Of a stretch of DNA of 64,000 bases, positions 27,068 through 35,955 are shown piece by piece. Position 1 is the first letter of the stretch. Each line of letters begins with the position of its first letter. The notes under the pieces were generated by a model. It made no database searches. It was not told the origin of the DNA and saw only the letters and a list, made by a program, of their open reading frames with translations. Source of the DNA: an uncultured Opitutales bacterium (GTDB lineage: Bacteria > Verrucomicrobiota > Verrucomicrobiia > Opitutales > Intestinicryptomonadaceae); the NCBI GenBank assembly GCA_900548185.1, contig URJJ01000004.1, positions 28,058 to 92,057 on the forward strand, in the 5' to 3' direction. Position numbers and translations under genes: made by a program.

Positions 27068-27477
27068 GCGCCGCTTGGGGATGGCAGGTTCGTCCGGCGC
27101 TGCGGGGGGGAAGGATGAATCTCTCAGGCAAAAAGGCGCTCCGCATTCCCTGCGCCTGCCCGCATTTCGCCCCGTTTGTAAAACGGACGCATTAGCCGCT
27201 TTCTTTATAGCCGCCTGCCCCGTGCCGGGCCTGTCGGATGCGCAAGGGGGCGCCGCAGCCTTTTTTAAACTTAAAAACGTTTGATTTTTTGCCTCAAGCG
27301 GCGCATAATATTTTTCGATGAAAGAAAGTGGGGCGCAGGCCGTTTTGCGGGCGGGTTCCGGATTTCTTTGTCCCGCCCTGTGCCTGCATTCCCGCTTGCG
27401 CCCCTTCCGCTCCGGTTTCCCGGCGCCACGGGGGCGCGCCCGGTCTCAACACCAAACTCCAAAGAAGGGCAAATGTC
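27068..27477. other. Gene-free interval upstream of the porin gene
   Basis: About 410 bases without a supportable gene. It must contain the porin promoter. The last 12 bases before the porin ATG include an AGAAGGG ribosome-binding site. Confidence 0.45.
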
Positions 27478-28899
27478 ATGAAATATCTAAAAAGGGCGGC
27501 CGCAGTTGCATGCGGGGCGGCTTTGTGCGTCCAGGCCACAGCCGAACAGCAGGAATTTTTCATAGAGAACATCTATGACGAAACGGGCGAAATGCCGAGG
27601 ATGCGGGCGGGCGAATATTACGACTGCCTGGAATGCGGGGCGGAAAACATTTCCGGAATGACTTTTGAGCAGTGGTTTCAGGGGCCCCACGCAACTGCGA
27701 ACTGGTTCGGCGCAAGGTCTTATTTGGAGGATAACGGCATCGTCCCCGTATTCACCTACCTTGGCAACTTTGCGGCAAACCCTTCCGGAGGCGCCGCCCG
27801 GGGGGCCACTGTGACGAGCTCCGTACAGTTCGGCGCGGGTTTCGACCTGTACAAGATGACAAAGATTGAGGCCCTGAAAAACTGGTCTCTTGTGAACACC
27901 TGGGTTTGGCGCTTCGGCACTTCGCTCACGCAAAAGTATGTGGATAACGCCTTCAGCGTCCAGCAGAATTTCGGGAGCCAGACTCTCAACATGCAGTCGC
28001 TCTTCCTGTCATATTCGACCCCGCTCGGCGAGGACGGCGGGTCGTTTATGATGAAGTTCGGGCGGATGGCCGCCGGGGACAATTTCATGACGAAGCCGAT
28101 TTACTGGCTCTACATGTCAAACGCCATGGACGGCAACCCTATCGGGGTTTTCAAACAGACCAAATTTTCCGCCTATCCCGGGAGCACTTGGGGCGCCATG
28201 TTTGAAGTTTCAGCACCGCAGGGCTACTATTTCAAGGCGGGCGTCTACCAGATAAACTCCGACCAACAGGACTCGCGGCACGGCCTTGATTTTTCTATGA
28301 AAAACGCGCTCGGAGTGAACGTGAACGCCGAGGCCGGATGGAACATAAACCACGATACGAGCGGGCGCTCTCCCGGCAACATATCCGTCGGCATTGTCGC
28401 AGACTGGTACCGCGCCCCGCACCTCGACGACCCCTCGAAATACTCCCACTTCAACCAGACCCTCTACGCCCAGGCCGACTACATGGTGCTCAATCTCGGC
28501 TTTCCCGACCGCAGCCGCCCGTCCGTCATAAGGCGTTCAAACTCGAGCGAATCCTACCGCGACCTGCGCGGAATTGTGCTCTGGGGCGTCGTGCAGTACG
28601 ATCCTTCCGAGAACCTCGCCGAAATGCCGCTTTTCTTAAACGGCGGCGCGCTCTTCAATGCGCCGTTTCCGTCCCGCCCCGACGATGTTCTGTGCTTCGG
28701 CGTGGCGTACGGGAAATATTCCGGAAGCCTCGCCCAGCCGAGGAAAAATTCATATGAACTCGTCTTTGAGCTGAACTACAAGGTGCAGGTGAACCGATTT
28801 TTCTTCGCCCAGCCTGACATCCAGTATGTCGTAAACACCAAGGGCGGGGAGCATCCCGACGCGCTGGTTCTCGGCATGCAGTTTGGCATGGGCTTTTGA
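27478..28899 (+). CDS. OprB-like carbohydrate porin
   Basis: 473 residues. A signal peptide (residues 1-22, ending ATA-E) is followed by WFGARSYLEDNGIVPVFTYL and repeated amphipathic beta-strands with aromatic girdles (SVQFGAGFDLYKMTKIEAL, GYYFKAGVYQINSDQQD). The last strand ends LVLGMQFGMGF with terminal Phe, the usual signal for outer-membrane barrel assembly. The pattern fits the carbohydrate-selective porin OprB family, which mediates passive uptake of sugars. The start at 27478 is chosen over 27328 because the signal peptide and ribosome-binding site fit. Confidence 0.82.
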   Translation: MKYLKRAAAVACGAALCVQATAEQQEFFIENIYDETGEMPRMRAGEYYDCLECGAENISGMTFEQWFQGPHATANWFGARSYLEDNGIVPVFTYLGNFAANPSGGAARGATVTSSVQFGAGFDLYKMTKIEALKNWSLVNTWVWRFGTSLTQKYVDNAFSVQQNFGSQTLNMQSLFLSYSTPLGEDGGSFMMKFGRMAAGDNFMTKPIYWLYMSNAMDGNPIGVFKQTKFSAYPGSTWGAMFEVSAPQGYYFKAGVYQINSDQQDSRHGLDFSMKNALGVNVNAEAGWNINHDTSGRSPGNISVGIVADWYRAPHLDDPSKYSHFNQTLYAQADYMVLNLGFPDRSRPSVIRRSNSSESYRDLRGIVLWGVVQYDPSENLAEMPLFLNGGALFNAPFPSRPDDVLCFGVAYGKYSGSLAQPRKNSYELVFELNYKVQVNRFFFAQPDIQYVVNTKGGEHPDALVLGMQFGMGF

Positions 28900-29729
28900 G
28901 GCGTTTGGCGGCGGATGCTCCGCTTTGAATGCGGGCGTCCGCGCTTGAGAAACGCGCCTCCGGAAAGCCTCGGAATGCGAGGTTTCGCATTGGGGAGCGG
29001 CTCTTCCTGTTGCGTTTTGTGCGCGCGTTTTTTATTTGCGAAACGCTCTCATGGGTTGGATGGATGCCTTGCAGCCCTGCCATTGCGTATTTACCGATTC
29101 CCCCCATCATTTTTTATGGAGAGGGCAACCTATGCCGGTTTCTGAATTTCCAATATTGCAAAGCGGCTTTAATGCCGCATGCAGTGCGCCCTACGCGCTC
29201 TCGGGGCTTGCCTGCCCAGGATTGGCTGCCGGATTCGCGCTTACGCAGGCGGGGCCCTTTTGCCGGGCTGCCCCTTCTGCAATTTAGGTTTGAGAGCCCC
29301 GAAATTCCATAGCGCGAAACGTTTGTTTAAGGGGCGGCGCATGTTTCATGGATTTTTGCGGTATGCGCATCGGAATTTTAAAAGGGCTGCTTTTCCCCGT
29401 ACACACATTCCGGCGCATCCTCTCCAAAATGGCCGTTTTTTCATTTGCGCCGGGGGCAGTCAATGCATCCGCATTTTCACGATTTCGCGGCGTCCGCAGG
29501 ATTTTTGGAAGGGGGGGAGTTGCGCCCGCGCGTTTTGCAGTATCGGGGCGGAAGCCGCGCCCATACGGGCGTGTGGTTTTGCACGCATCGGGCGGTTTTT
29601 GAATGATGGTGGGCGGAAGTTGGAGAAAGCGGCTTTTTGCGCCGCAGCAAAAAGGCGCGGGATATTTTTATGAAAATGGCTTGAATGCGGCGGGACTATG
29701 GTTTTACTTGTTTTTAATGAGATTTGCAG
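28900..29729. other. 0.8-kb gene-poor interval after the porin
   Basis: Several overlapping open frames exist on the plus strand, but they have no recognisable motifs and no ribosome-binding sites. Composition drifts to lower GC than in the genes. I see no terminator hairpin immediately after the porin stop. Confidence 0.5.
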
Positions 29730-29912
29730 ATGAAAACTGTAAAAATAACCATATTACTTAATGCTGAAGCGCTGGGCGTTTTTAAAAGGCTTGCGGCCAA
29801 GGCGGGCATGCCGACTGAGGAATTCGTTTCCTGCATGTTGGCCTTGCATTTTGAAATATGCGCGGCCCTGTGGCGAATGGAAAAGTCCGGCTTTAAGCTT
29901 TCGAGGAATTGA
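29730..29912 (+). CDS. Small ribbon-helix-helix-like protein
   Basis: 60 residues. MKTVKITILLNAEALGVFKR looks like the N-terminal strand of a ribbon-helix-helix protein followed by helix 1, and LAAKAGMPTEEFVSCMLALHFE would be the turn and helix 2. The remainder is a short helical tail. RHH proteins are dimeric DNA-binding repressors, often antitoxins. No toxin-like gene is adjacent, and no ribosome-binding site is strong, so the call is tentative. It is isolated in an otherwise gene-free stretch. Confidence 0.45.
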   Translation: MKTVKITILLNAEALGVFKRLAAKAGMPTEEFVSCMLALHFEICAALWRMEKSGFKLSRN

Positions 29913-30127
29913 GGCGCTCTTTGCGCGGGGTAGACATGCGGGATGTTCCTCCGCGCGTGCGGCAAAATCGGGGCCCCGCGCGGCGGGAGGCGGCGGTTTT
30001 TCTGATTTTCATGCGCCCTTTTGCGGCGCTTCCGCCGAATCCGTGCGCGTGCGGGTATAAGGGCGGGCATCCGGCCGCATGCTGCGGCAATCCCTGCGGG
30101 GCTGGAGTCTCGGCGCCGCATGCGTCT

Positions 30128-30160
30128 CCGGAGGCGGTTTTTTACGGAGGCCGCCTCCGG
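30128..30160. terminator. Inverted repeat downstream of the GH127 gene
   Basis: A 10-bp GC-rich stem (CCGGAGGCGG at 30128-30137 with CCGCCTCCGG at 30151-30160) and a 13-base loop starting with six Ts lie 15 bases past the GH127 stop. There is no T run after the stem on the minus strand, so termination efficiency is uncertain. Confidence 0.4.
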
Positions 30161-30174
30161 GCTTGCTGGAGCGC

Positions 30175-32613
30175 CTACTTTGAAAGCAGGCGCAGAAAGT
30201 AAAGGCCCGGCGTCGGCGTGCCTTTGTCGGCGTCAAACCTCACAATGAGCGTCTTTGAGGAGCCCAGAAGGGCGTCGGGCACGGGAATTTCCATGTCGAA
30301 AAATCCTTGGGCCTGGGCGGGCGGTTCGAGGATGAAATCCTTGAGCTTTTTTCCGTTTACGGATATTGTGCATTTTCTTCCCCTGTCACCTGCGAAGAAG
30401 CGGCACATGATGCTTAGCCCCTTCTTGCCCCGGGGGTCCAGCTCGTAGCTGAACCATCCGCCCGTCCAGGCGTCCACATAGCGTTCGCCTGCGAATTCGC
30501 CCGACCCGCATGGGCCCTTGCGCTCATGGCCGGCGTCGCTCTGCTGCTCCCCGGTTGAGACGAAGTCAAGCGTGCGCTTTTCAAGGGCCTGCTTTTCGCG
30601 CTCGATTTCGCGCATCTTCTCCCTGTCGGCGGCCCATTTTTTTGCGGACGGCTGGTAGAAATATATCATGTAGCGCGCCTCGTGGATTGTGAAGAAGGGC
30701 TGGAGGACGAGCCCGGCGTATTTTTTGTCGGCGTAAAATTCCGGCGCGATTTTGAAGCGCAGGCTTCCGGTGTCTGCGGGCCTCGCAGATTTCAGGATTT
30801 TTTCGCGGTCTCCTATGAGTATGGGGGCTTCGGTGAGGTCTAGCTGCCTCCCTAGCGACGGGGCGTGGTCCATGCGCCCCTCTTCCGCGAATTGGCCCTT
30901 GAGGTCTTCGGTTCCGACTATGGCGCCGAGCGCGACGGGCCCGAAGGCGAAGGCTACGTAGTCTTCGTTTGTGGGGCAGGGCAGGAGCCTCATCGACATA
31001 GGCAGGAATATCTCGATTCTGTCGCCCTTCTTCCAGTCCCTGCGCAGCCTCGCGTATCCGTCGGGGCCGGCCTTTTCCGCAGCCGGGGCGCCGTTTATTT
31101 TTAGCCTGAAGCCGTCTTCGCACCATTGGGGGCGCCTTATGGCCATTTCAAAGCTTCCGGGGCTGTCGATGGTTATGAGCGACTTTTGCGAGTAGGGGAA
31201 CTCCGTCGCCTGCGTCAGGGCGAACCTGCCGTTTTTCAGGCGGCTTGGAATGAAGAGGTTGACATACAGCGTGCCGCCGTCGTGCGTGTAGGCGAAATGG
31301 GCGTACTTTGAATGGTTTTCCATGCCGGTGCCAACGCAGCACCACATGGCCTTGTTGACCTGCGAATACATCCTGTAATGGCGCGGGCGCACGCTGGTGA
31401 AATAGACGTATCCGCCGGTATTGGGGTTTTGGGTGGAGAGGATGTGGTTTATCATGGCCTTCTCGTAGAAGTCGGCGTACTTCGAGAGGTGGCTTTTGGA
31501 AAACAGCCCTTCGGAGAGCTTCAGCATGTTGTAGGTGTTGCAGCTTTCCGGGCCGTTCGGATTCTCGATGTAGCGCATGCCCTGGCCGGCGTGGAGGAAA
31601 TGCTCGTCCACGGAATTGCCGCCGAAGGAGAGGGTCCTGTTTCGGGCCACGTCCTCCCAGAAGTTTTCTGCGGCCGTCCGGTATTTTTCCATGAGCGCGG
31701 CGTCTCCGGGCAGGGCGTCAACGTCGGCGATGCGGGCGAAGCCGACGTATTTGGGAACCTGCGTATTCGCGTGCATTCCGCTCAAAAATTCCGCATTCGG
31801 AGACTGCATGCCGTCTATCATGACGCGGTGCGAAAACCGCTTGGCCGCGTCCAGGTATTTTTTGTCGCCGAACATCAGGTATGCGTCCGCATAGACCTCG
31901 TTCATGCCGCCGTGCTCCATGTTTAAGAGCCCCTGGAGCTGCGCGTCGTCTAGGTTTGAAACGAGGCCTATCCCCCAGTCGCACAGCTTGCGGAAGCACT
32001 CCCGGGCCTTTTGGTTCCCCGCATAGGCGTATGCGTCGCGGAAGCCTGCAAATATTTTGTGCATGACGTATAGCGGAACCGCCGCCGAAAATTTCCCCTC
32101 GACATTCCACGAAGGCACCCCCGAATATATCTGCGTCCAAAGCTCATTGCAGGGTATCCCGCCGACGTATCCGCGCAGGCCGTTTTCGTCCCCGTCAAAC
32201 GCGCTCTGGGCCTCTGCCATTTTGTCGACCATGTAGTCGAGGCGCTTCAGGAGCTTTTCCCTGGTTTCTTCATCCCGGGAGGCCGAGTATGCCATGGCGA
32301 GGGCGGAGAGGTAGTGGCCGCCTATGTGGCCGTCCAGCCTGAAGCCGTCGGAGCCCCAGTTGGGAAAATTCGGATGCAGCTTTTCCCATTCTTCAAATCC
32401 GGCCTGGCGCATGAAGGGTGTGAGCAGCCTGTCCGCGTCGTATTGGAGAAGGACTTCGCAGTTTAGCTCCATTGCCCTCTTTAGCGGGCCCTCCAGAAGC
32501 TCGACTTCCGAGAGGTCGAAGTGCTGCGGGTAGAGCATGCTCTGGGCGTTGAGCGAGGCGGCCGCGGCGGCGGCCGAGAATGCGGCGGCGAGGATTTTCG
32601 CGATGTTTTTCAT
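30175..32613 (-). CDS. Glycoside hydrolase family 127-like (beta-L-arabinofuranosidase) exported protein
   Basis: 812 residues from the ATG at 32613, which opens a signal peptide (MKNIAKILAAAFSAAAAAAS...AQ); an in-frame start at 32682 has no signal. The (alpha/alpha) barrel carries GSDGFRLDGHIGGHYLSALA at the N-terminus. The cysteine-Zn active site is visible: ESCNTYNMLKL (Glu356, Cys358) and WCCVGTGMENH (Cys425, Cys426). In characterised GH127 enzymes these four residues bind Zn and one cysteine is the nucleophile. C-terminal beta domains follow, ending with a carbohydrate-binding-like segment. It probably removes L-arabinofuranose from plant glycans outside the cytoplasm. No transporter or regulator for sugar use is adjacent. 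Confidence 0.85.
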   Translation of the reverse strand: MKNIAKILAAAFSAAAAAASLNAQSMLYPQHFDLSEVELLEGPLKRAMELNCEVLLQYDADRLLTPFMRQAGFEEWEKLHPNFPNWGSDGFRLDGHIGGHYLSALAMAYSASRDEETREKLLKRLDYMVDKMAEAQSAFDGDENGLRGYVGGIPCNELWTQIYSGVPSWNVEGKFSAAVPLYVMHKIFAGFRDAYAYAGNQKARECFRKLCDWGIGLVSNLDDAQLQGLLNMEHGGMNEVYADAYLMFGDKKYLDAAKRFSHRVMIDGMQSPNAEFLSGMHANTQVPKYVGFARIADVDALPGDAALMEKYRTAAENFWEDVARNRTLSFGGNSVDEHFLHAGQGMRYIENPNGPESCNTYNMLKLSEGLFSKSHLSKYADFYEKAMINHILSTQNPNTGGYVYFTSVRPRHYRMYSQVNKAMWCCVGTGMENHSKYAHFAYTHDGGTLYVNLFIPSRLKNGRFALTQATEFPYSQKSLITIDSPGSFEMAIRRPQWCEDGFRLKINGAPAAEKAGPDGYARLRRDWKKGDRIEIFLPMSMRLLPCPTNEDYVAFAFGPVALGAIVGTEDLKGQFAEEGRMDHAPSLGRQLDLTEAPILIGDREKILKSARPADTGSLRFKIAPEFYADKKYAGLVLQPFFTIHEARYMIYFYQPSAKKWAADREKMREIEREKQALEKRTLDFVSTGEQQSDAGHERKGPCGSGEFAGERYVDAWTGGWFSYELDPRGKKGLSIMCRFFAGDRGRKCTISVNGKKLKDFILEPPAQAQGFFDMEIPVPDALLGSSKTLIVRFDADKGTPTPGLYFLRLLSK

Positions 32614-32771
32614 GGTCGTTTGCGGTTGGCCGTCGTCGGACGGTTTTTTGTTCAAACGGCTTTGTTGACGAAAATTCCGCAAAGGTCAAAACCTCCCGGA
32701 TTTGACAGTAAAATGCGGCGCCTCCGGGGTGCTGCACGGGGACGTTTCCGGAGGGCGCGGACGGATGGGGG

Positions 32772-33749
32772 CTAGTCGAAGTGCCTCTTTGCGAATTCGA
32801 TTTTTTCAGCGGGGGTGGGGTTTGCCCCCTCCGGCAGGGACTCGATGAGCTTCAGGCGCGAGAGGAGCCCCTGCCCGTTTGCTATCTGGATTGCAAGCCC
32901 CGGCCTGGCGTTCAGCTCAAGTATGAGCGGCCCGAGGTTTTTGTCGGTTGCGATGTCGGCGCCGAAGTACCCGAGGGGCGTCATTTCGGCGCACCTTGCC
33001 GCAAGCGCAAGATGGCCGTCCCAGTGGGGCACCCTCAGCTCGGAGAACGGGGCTCCGGTGTCGGGATGGCGGGTCACTTCCCGGTTGTGCTGGGCCGCAA
33101 AAAGCGGCCGCCCGTCCCGGATTGAAAGCCCGACGCCTATCGCGCCCTGGTGGAGGTTCGCCCTGCCGTCGGATTTCCGCGTGGCGAGCCTTATCATGGA
33201 CATCACAGGATAGCCCTTGAAAACTATCACGCGCACGTCCGGGACGCCCTGGAAGCTGAATCTCGCGTAAACGTCGGAGAAATTTATGCACCTTTCAAAC
33301 AGGGCGTAGTCGGGCTGGCCGCCGAGGCTGTAAAGGCCGCTCAGGATGTTTGAAATATGCTCGTAGATGAATGAGAAGTCGCAGGAGGAGCCGTTCGGCT
33401 TGTAAAATGTTTCCCCCTCCTTGCGCGTGATTACCAGTATTCCCCTGCCGCCGCTGCCGTGGCCCGGCTTTATGACGAAATCCGGGACGGGGTCTATGAG
33501 CGAGCGGAAATCCTTCACCTCGTACTGGCGGCTTATTGAGCCGATGAGCTCGGCCGTGCGCACGCCGTACTTTATGGCGAGGGTCTTGGTGCGCAGCTTG
33601 TCGTCGACGTCGGGGTAGTCGCTCCTTTTGTTGTAGGGCATGATGTAGGCGTGGTTTCGCCTGTTCATGCCGAGGACGCCCGCCGAGGCAAGCTCCCCCG
33701 GGGTCGCCAGTTCCGGCAGGGAAAAAGGGAGTCTCAGGGGAAGTCTCAT
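32772..33749 (-). CDS. Alpha-L-glutamate ligase-like ATP-grasp protein (RimK-related)
   Basis: 325 residues from the ATG at 33749, overlapping the 7TM gene stop by 4 bases. ATP-grasp motifs are LGMNRRNHAYIMPYNKRSDY (N-terminus), FVIKPGHGSGGRGILVI (ATP-binding loop), PDVRVIVFKGYPVMSMIRL and GADIATDKNLGPLILELNAR (Mg-binding Asp/Glu/Asn). These match the RimK-related ligase group that co-occurs with a 7TM inactive-transglutaminase protein and a retropepsin-like protease, both present upstream. ATP-grasp ligases of this kind join an amino acid to a carboxylate; the substrate of this group is not known to me. Confidence 0.88.
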   Translation of the reverse strand: MRLPLRLPFSLPELATPGELASAGVLGMNRRNHAYIMPYNKRSDYPDVDDKLRTKTLAIKYGVRTAELIGSISRQYEVKDFRSLIDPVPDFVIKPGHGSGGRGILVITRKEGETFYKPNGSSCDFSFIYEHISNILSGLYSLGGQPDYALFERCINFSDVYARFSFQGVPDVRVIVFKGYPVMSMIRLATRKSDGRANLHQGAIGVGLSIRDGRPLFAAQHNREVTRHPDTGAPFSELRVPHWDGHLALAARCAEMTPLGYFGADIATDKNLGPLILELNARPGLAIQIANGQGLLSRLKLIESLPEGANPTPAEKIEFAKRHFD

Positions 33750-35281
33750 TTTTTCGCAAGGGGGCTGAATCGGACGAGTTCCGTGAGGCGGTAGCCCGTG
33801 TAGGTTCCAAGCAGCAGCACCACCGCGAGTATCGCAAGGTTCAGCTCCGAGAACGTATAGAGCAGGTACTGAAGGTAGGCGTTGCAAAGGAGCGCGTAGC
33901 ATACCACCGCCGTGACAAGGCTCGCCGCGAGCTGTTTTAGGGCGTTGGCTGCCCCGTCCTCCTCCCACGTGGTCGAGGCCCTCTCGATTGTCCATGCGAT
34001 GATGATGAGCGGGAAGAACGTGACTCCCATGAAATCCGGAAGCTTGAGCATGTTGGCCCCGATGGTTATCGCCTGCATGAGCAGTATCACAACCACCACC
34101 ACGGCCGATATGCGGGGAACCATCAGCAGGTTCAGCCGCGTGAGCCAGGCCCTTATCCCCAGGCCCGCCGCAAGTATGATGACAAAGCTCGCAAGCCCCG
34201 GGACGAGCTTCATTTCAAGAAACGACATGGCGATTAATACCGGCATGAAAGTCCCCATCGTCTGTATGCCGACCACGTTGCGCGCAAGCACTATGAGAAG
34301 TATGGCAAGCGGCAGCAGGGCGAGCCTTTTGAACATGTTCTGCTCCGAAGGCGGGAGCGAAAACATTGAAAAGCCGGAAAACTCCGCATCGCCTATGGCG
34401 GCGGCGCGTATCAGGTTCAGCTTTGCGGCCCCCGCAGGTATCTTCGTCACGGAAAATTTTATGGACGAGTTCGACGCCTGCGAAACCTCAAAAAGCGGGG
34501 AGCCGCCGCGCTGCAGCACCGCGAAATCCGCCGGCATGCCCTCGGTTCCGGTATTGGAGGCGAATGCGTGCCACGAGCCCCCGTAGTAGGCGTCCAGCAT
34601 GTTTGAAACCTGCTGTTGGCGGCCTTTCTGGTCGAGATAGACTCCCCTTATCAGGCGGGCCGGAATGCCGCGCCTTGCGAGGACCGAGACCGCCGCCTCA
34701 AGCGTAGCCGAAGCCCCTGCATGGGGGGAGAACGCCCGCTTTTCGTTAGGCGTCATTGCGCCGAGGGCCTTCAGGATTTCGGGAATCAGCTTTTCGGGCG
34801 GCGCGTCGCCCTTTGGGTCCAGCCTGTCAAGGAGCGTGGAGCACGCCTTTTTTACGTCGTCTGAGGCGTTTGGCAGGGAGCCGTCCGGAGGGGGCGGGAT
34901 TTCCTCGCCCTTCACCCCTGCGGGGATTATGCTGAAGCGGTACGAGACCGTCCGCCTGGCGCCCGAGCCGTCTGCGGGGGAGGAGAAGCCCGCGACGAGC
35001 CTTCCGCCGCTTTTTTCCGTCTTGAAGCGGTCCCCGCCCGCAGGGTCTGGGATGAAGTAGGAGCCGGAGGAGAATTCCGGCAGGGATATGGTTATGTGCG
35101 CGTCTTTCCCCTTCTCGGGGTCGAAGGACACGGAGGCGTCAGCCTGGTAGTAGAAGGAGGTGTCCCCGCTTAAGCTGAAGCCGAAATACCTGACTTTCAC
35201 GAAAGTCATGGCGGCCGCGACCGCCAGGAGGATTCCGACTAGCCAATACAATGTGCGCCTGTGCTGGCGGTGGTCCGACAT
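33746..35281 (-). CDS. Inactive-transglutaminase / 7TM membrane protein
   Basis: 511 residues. One N-terminal helix (about 10-30) is followed by a large periplasmic region (about 35-310) with a transglutaminase-like part (FSPHAGASATLEAAVSVLAR and GIPARLIRGVYLDQKGR) that lacks an evident Cys-His-Asp triad. The C-terminal half has about seven helices (LALLPLAILLIVLARNVVGI, VPRISAVVVVVILLMQAI, NLAILAVVLLLGTYTGYRL). This is the known fusion of an inactive transglutaminase with a 7TM domain. It sits 10 bases after the protease gene and overlaps the ligase gene, so the three form one operon. Confidence 0.87.
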   Translation of the reverse strand: MSDHRQHRRTLYWLVGILLAVAAAMTFVKVRYFGFSLSGDTSFYYQADASVSFDPEKGKDAHITISLPEFSSGSYFIPDPAGGDRFKTEKSGGRLVAGFSSPADGSGARRTVSYRFSIIPAGVKGEEIPPPPDGSLPNASDDVKKACSTLLDRLDPKGDAPPEKLIPEILKALGAMTPNEKRAFSPHAGASATLEAAVSVLARRGIPARLIRGVYLDQKGRQQQVSNMLDAYYGGSWHAFASNTGTEGMPADFAVLQRGGSPLFEVSQASNSSIKFSVTKIPAGAAKLNLIRAAAIGDAEFSGFSMFSLPPSEQNMFKRLALLPLAILLIVLARNVVGIQTMGTFMPVLIAMSFLEMKLVPGLASFVIILAAGLGIRAWLTRLNLLMVPRISAVVVVVILLMQAITIGANMLKLPDFMGVTFFPLIIIAWTIERASTTWEEDGAANALKQLAASLVTAVVCYALLCNAYLQYLLYTFSELNLAILAVVLLLGTYTGYRLTELVRFSPLAKK

Positions 35282-35291
35282 GGTTTTGGGC

Positions 35292-35879
35292 TTATAGTAT
35301 GTTGTGGCGCGACGGGTCGACCATTGCCGTCCCGCTTATGACGTTGCGGCCTATGAGCACGGGGTATTCAAACCCGCCGCGGTCGGTGAGGGTGAACTCC
35401 CTGTCCATTGTCATGTGGCCCATCCTGAAAGTGAGTATTACCGAATAGCGCATCTGGTCGGGCGCGCCGTGGCGCTTTATGGGCACGGTGCGCTCAACCG
35501 GAAGCTCGTAGTTTTTCACCTGCCCGTCCGCCCTGGAGCGTATTTCAAACGAGACCCACTTCTTGCCGTCGCGCTCGAAATTCCTGATGTTTTTTGCGTC
35601 GATTGAGCTGGTCGTGGCCCCCGTGTCGATTCTCGCCTCAAACGGCGCCGAAAATCCCGGCAGGTAAACCGCCTCGGTTTCGCCTATGACGCCAAGGGGG
35701 TAGTCGGAGCGCGGCGCCGCGGGCGCCGCCGCCCCGTCCGGGGAGGCTCCACTGGCCGGGTCCGGGCAGCATCCGAAGGCGCACAGCGCAAACGCCGGCA
35801 GAATGAGCGGCGTAATGCTGCGGGCGGCCTTTTTCAAAGTTTCAGCGCGCGCGTTGTTTGCGGAATTGCTGTTTGTCAT
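35292..35879 (-). CDS. Retropepsin-like 'ATP-dependent zinc protease' family protein (RimB/COG4067)
   Basis: 195 residues. A hydrophobic export signal ends near Cys37-Cys38, possibly a lipoprotein signal although the lipobox (AFGC) is imperfect. The catalytic motif is ARIDTGATTSSIDA with Asp85, the D-T-G of aspartic retropepsins. Other family features are FEIRSRADGQVKNYELPV, and FEYPVLIGRNVISGTAMVDP near the end. Despite the database name there is no sign of ATP or zinc binding. In the family it is encoded with the 7TM and ATP-grasp partners found directly downstream. Confidence 0.88.
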   Translation of the reverse strand: MTNSNSANNARAETLKKAARSITPLILPAFALCAFGCCPDPASGASPDGAAAPAAPRSDYPLGVIGETEAVYLPGFSAPFEARIDTGATTSSIDAKNIRNFERDGKKWVSFEIRSRADGQVKNYELPVERTVPIKRHGAPDQMRYSVILTFRMGHMTMDREFTLTDRGGFEYPVLIGRNVISGTAMVDPSRHNIL

Positions 35880-35955
35880 ATGGATATTTTATAAATATTG
35901 CCGGGCCCCGGCGCAGGGCTGCGTCCCCCTGGCCGAAGAGCGCCGCGCCTCCGGC

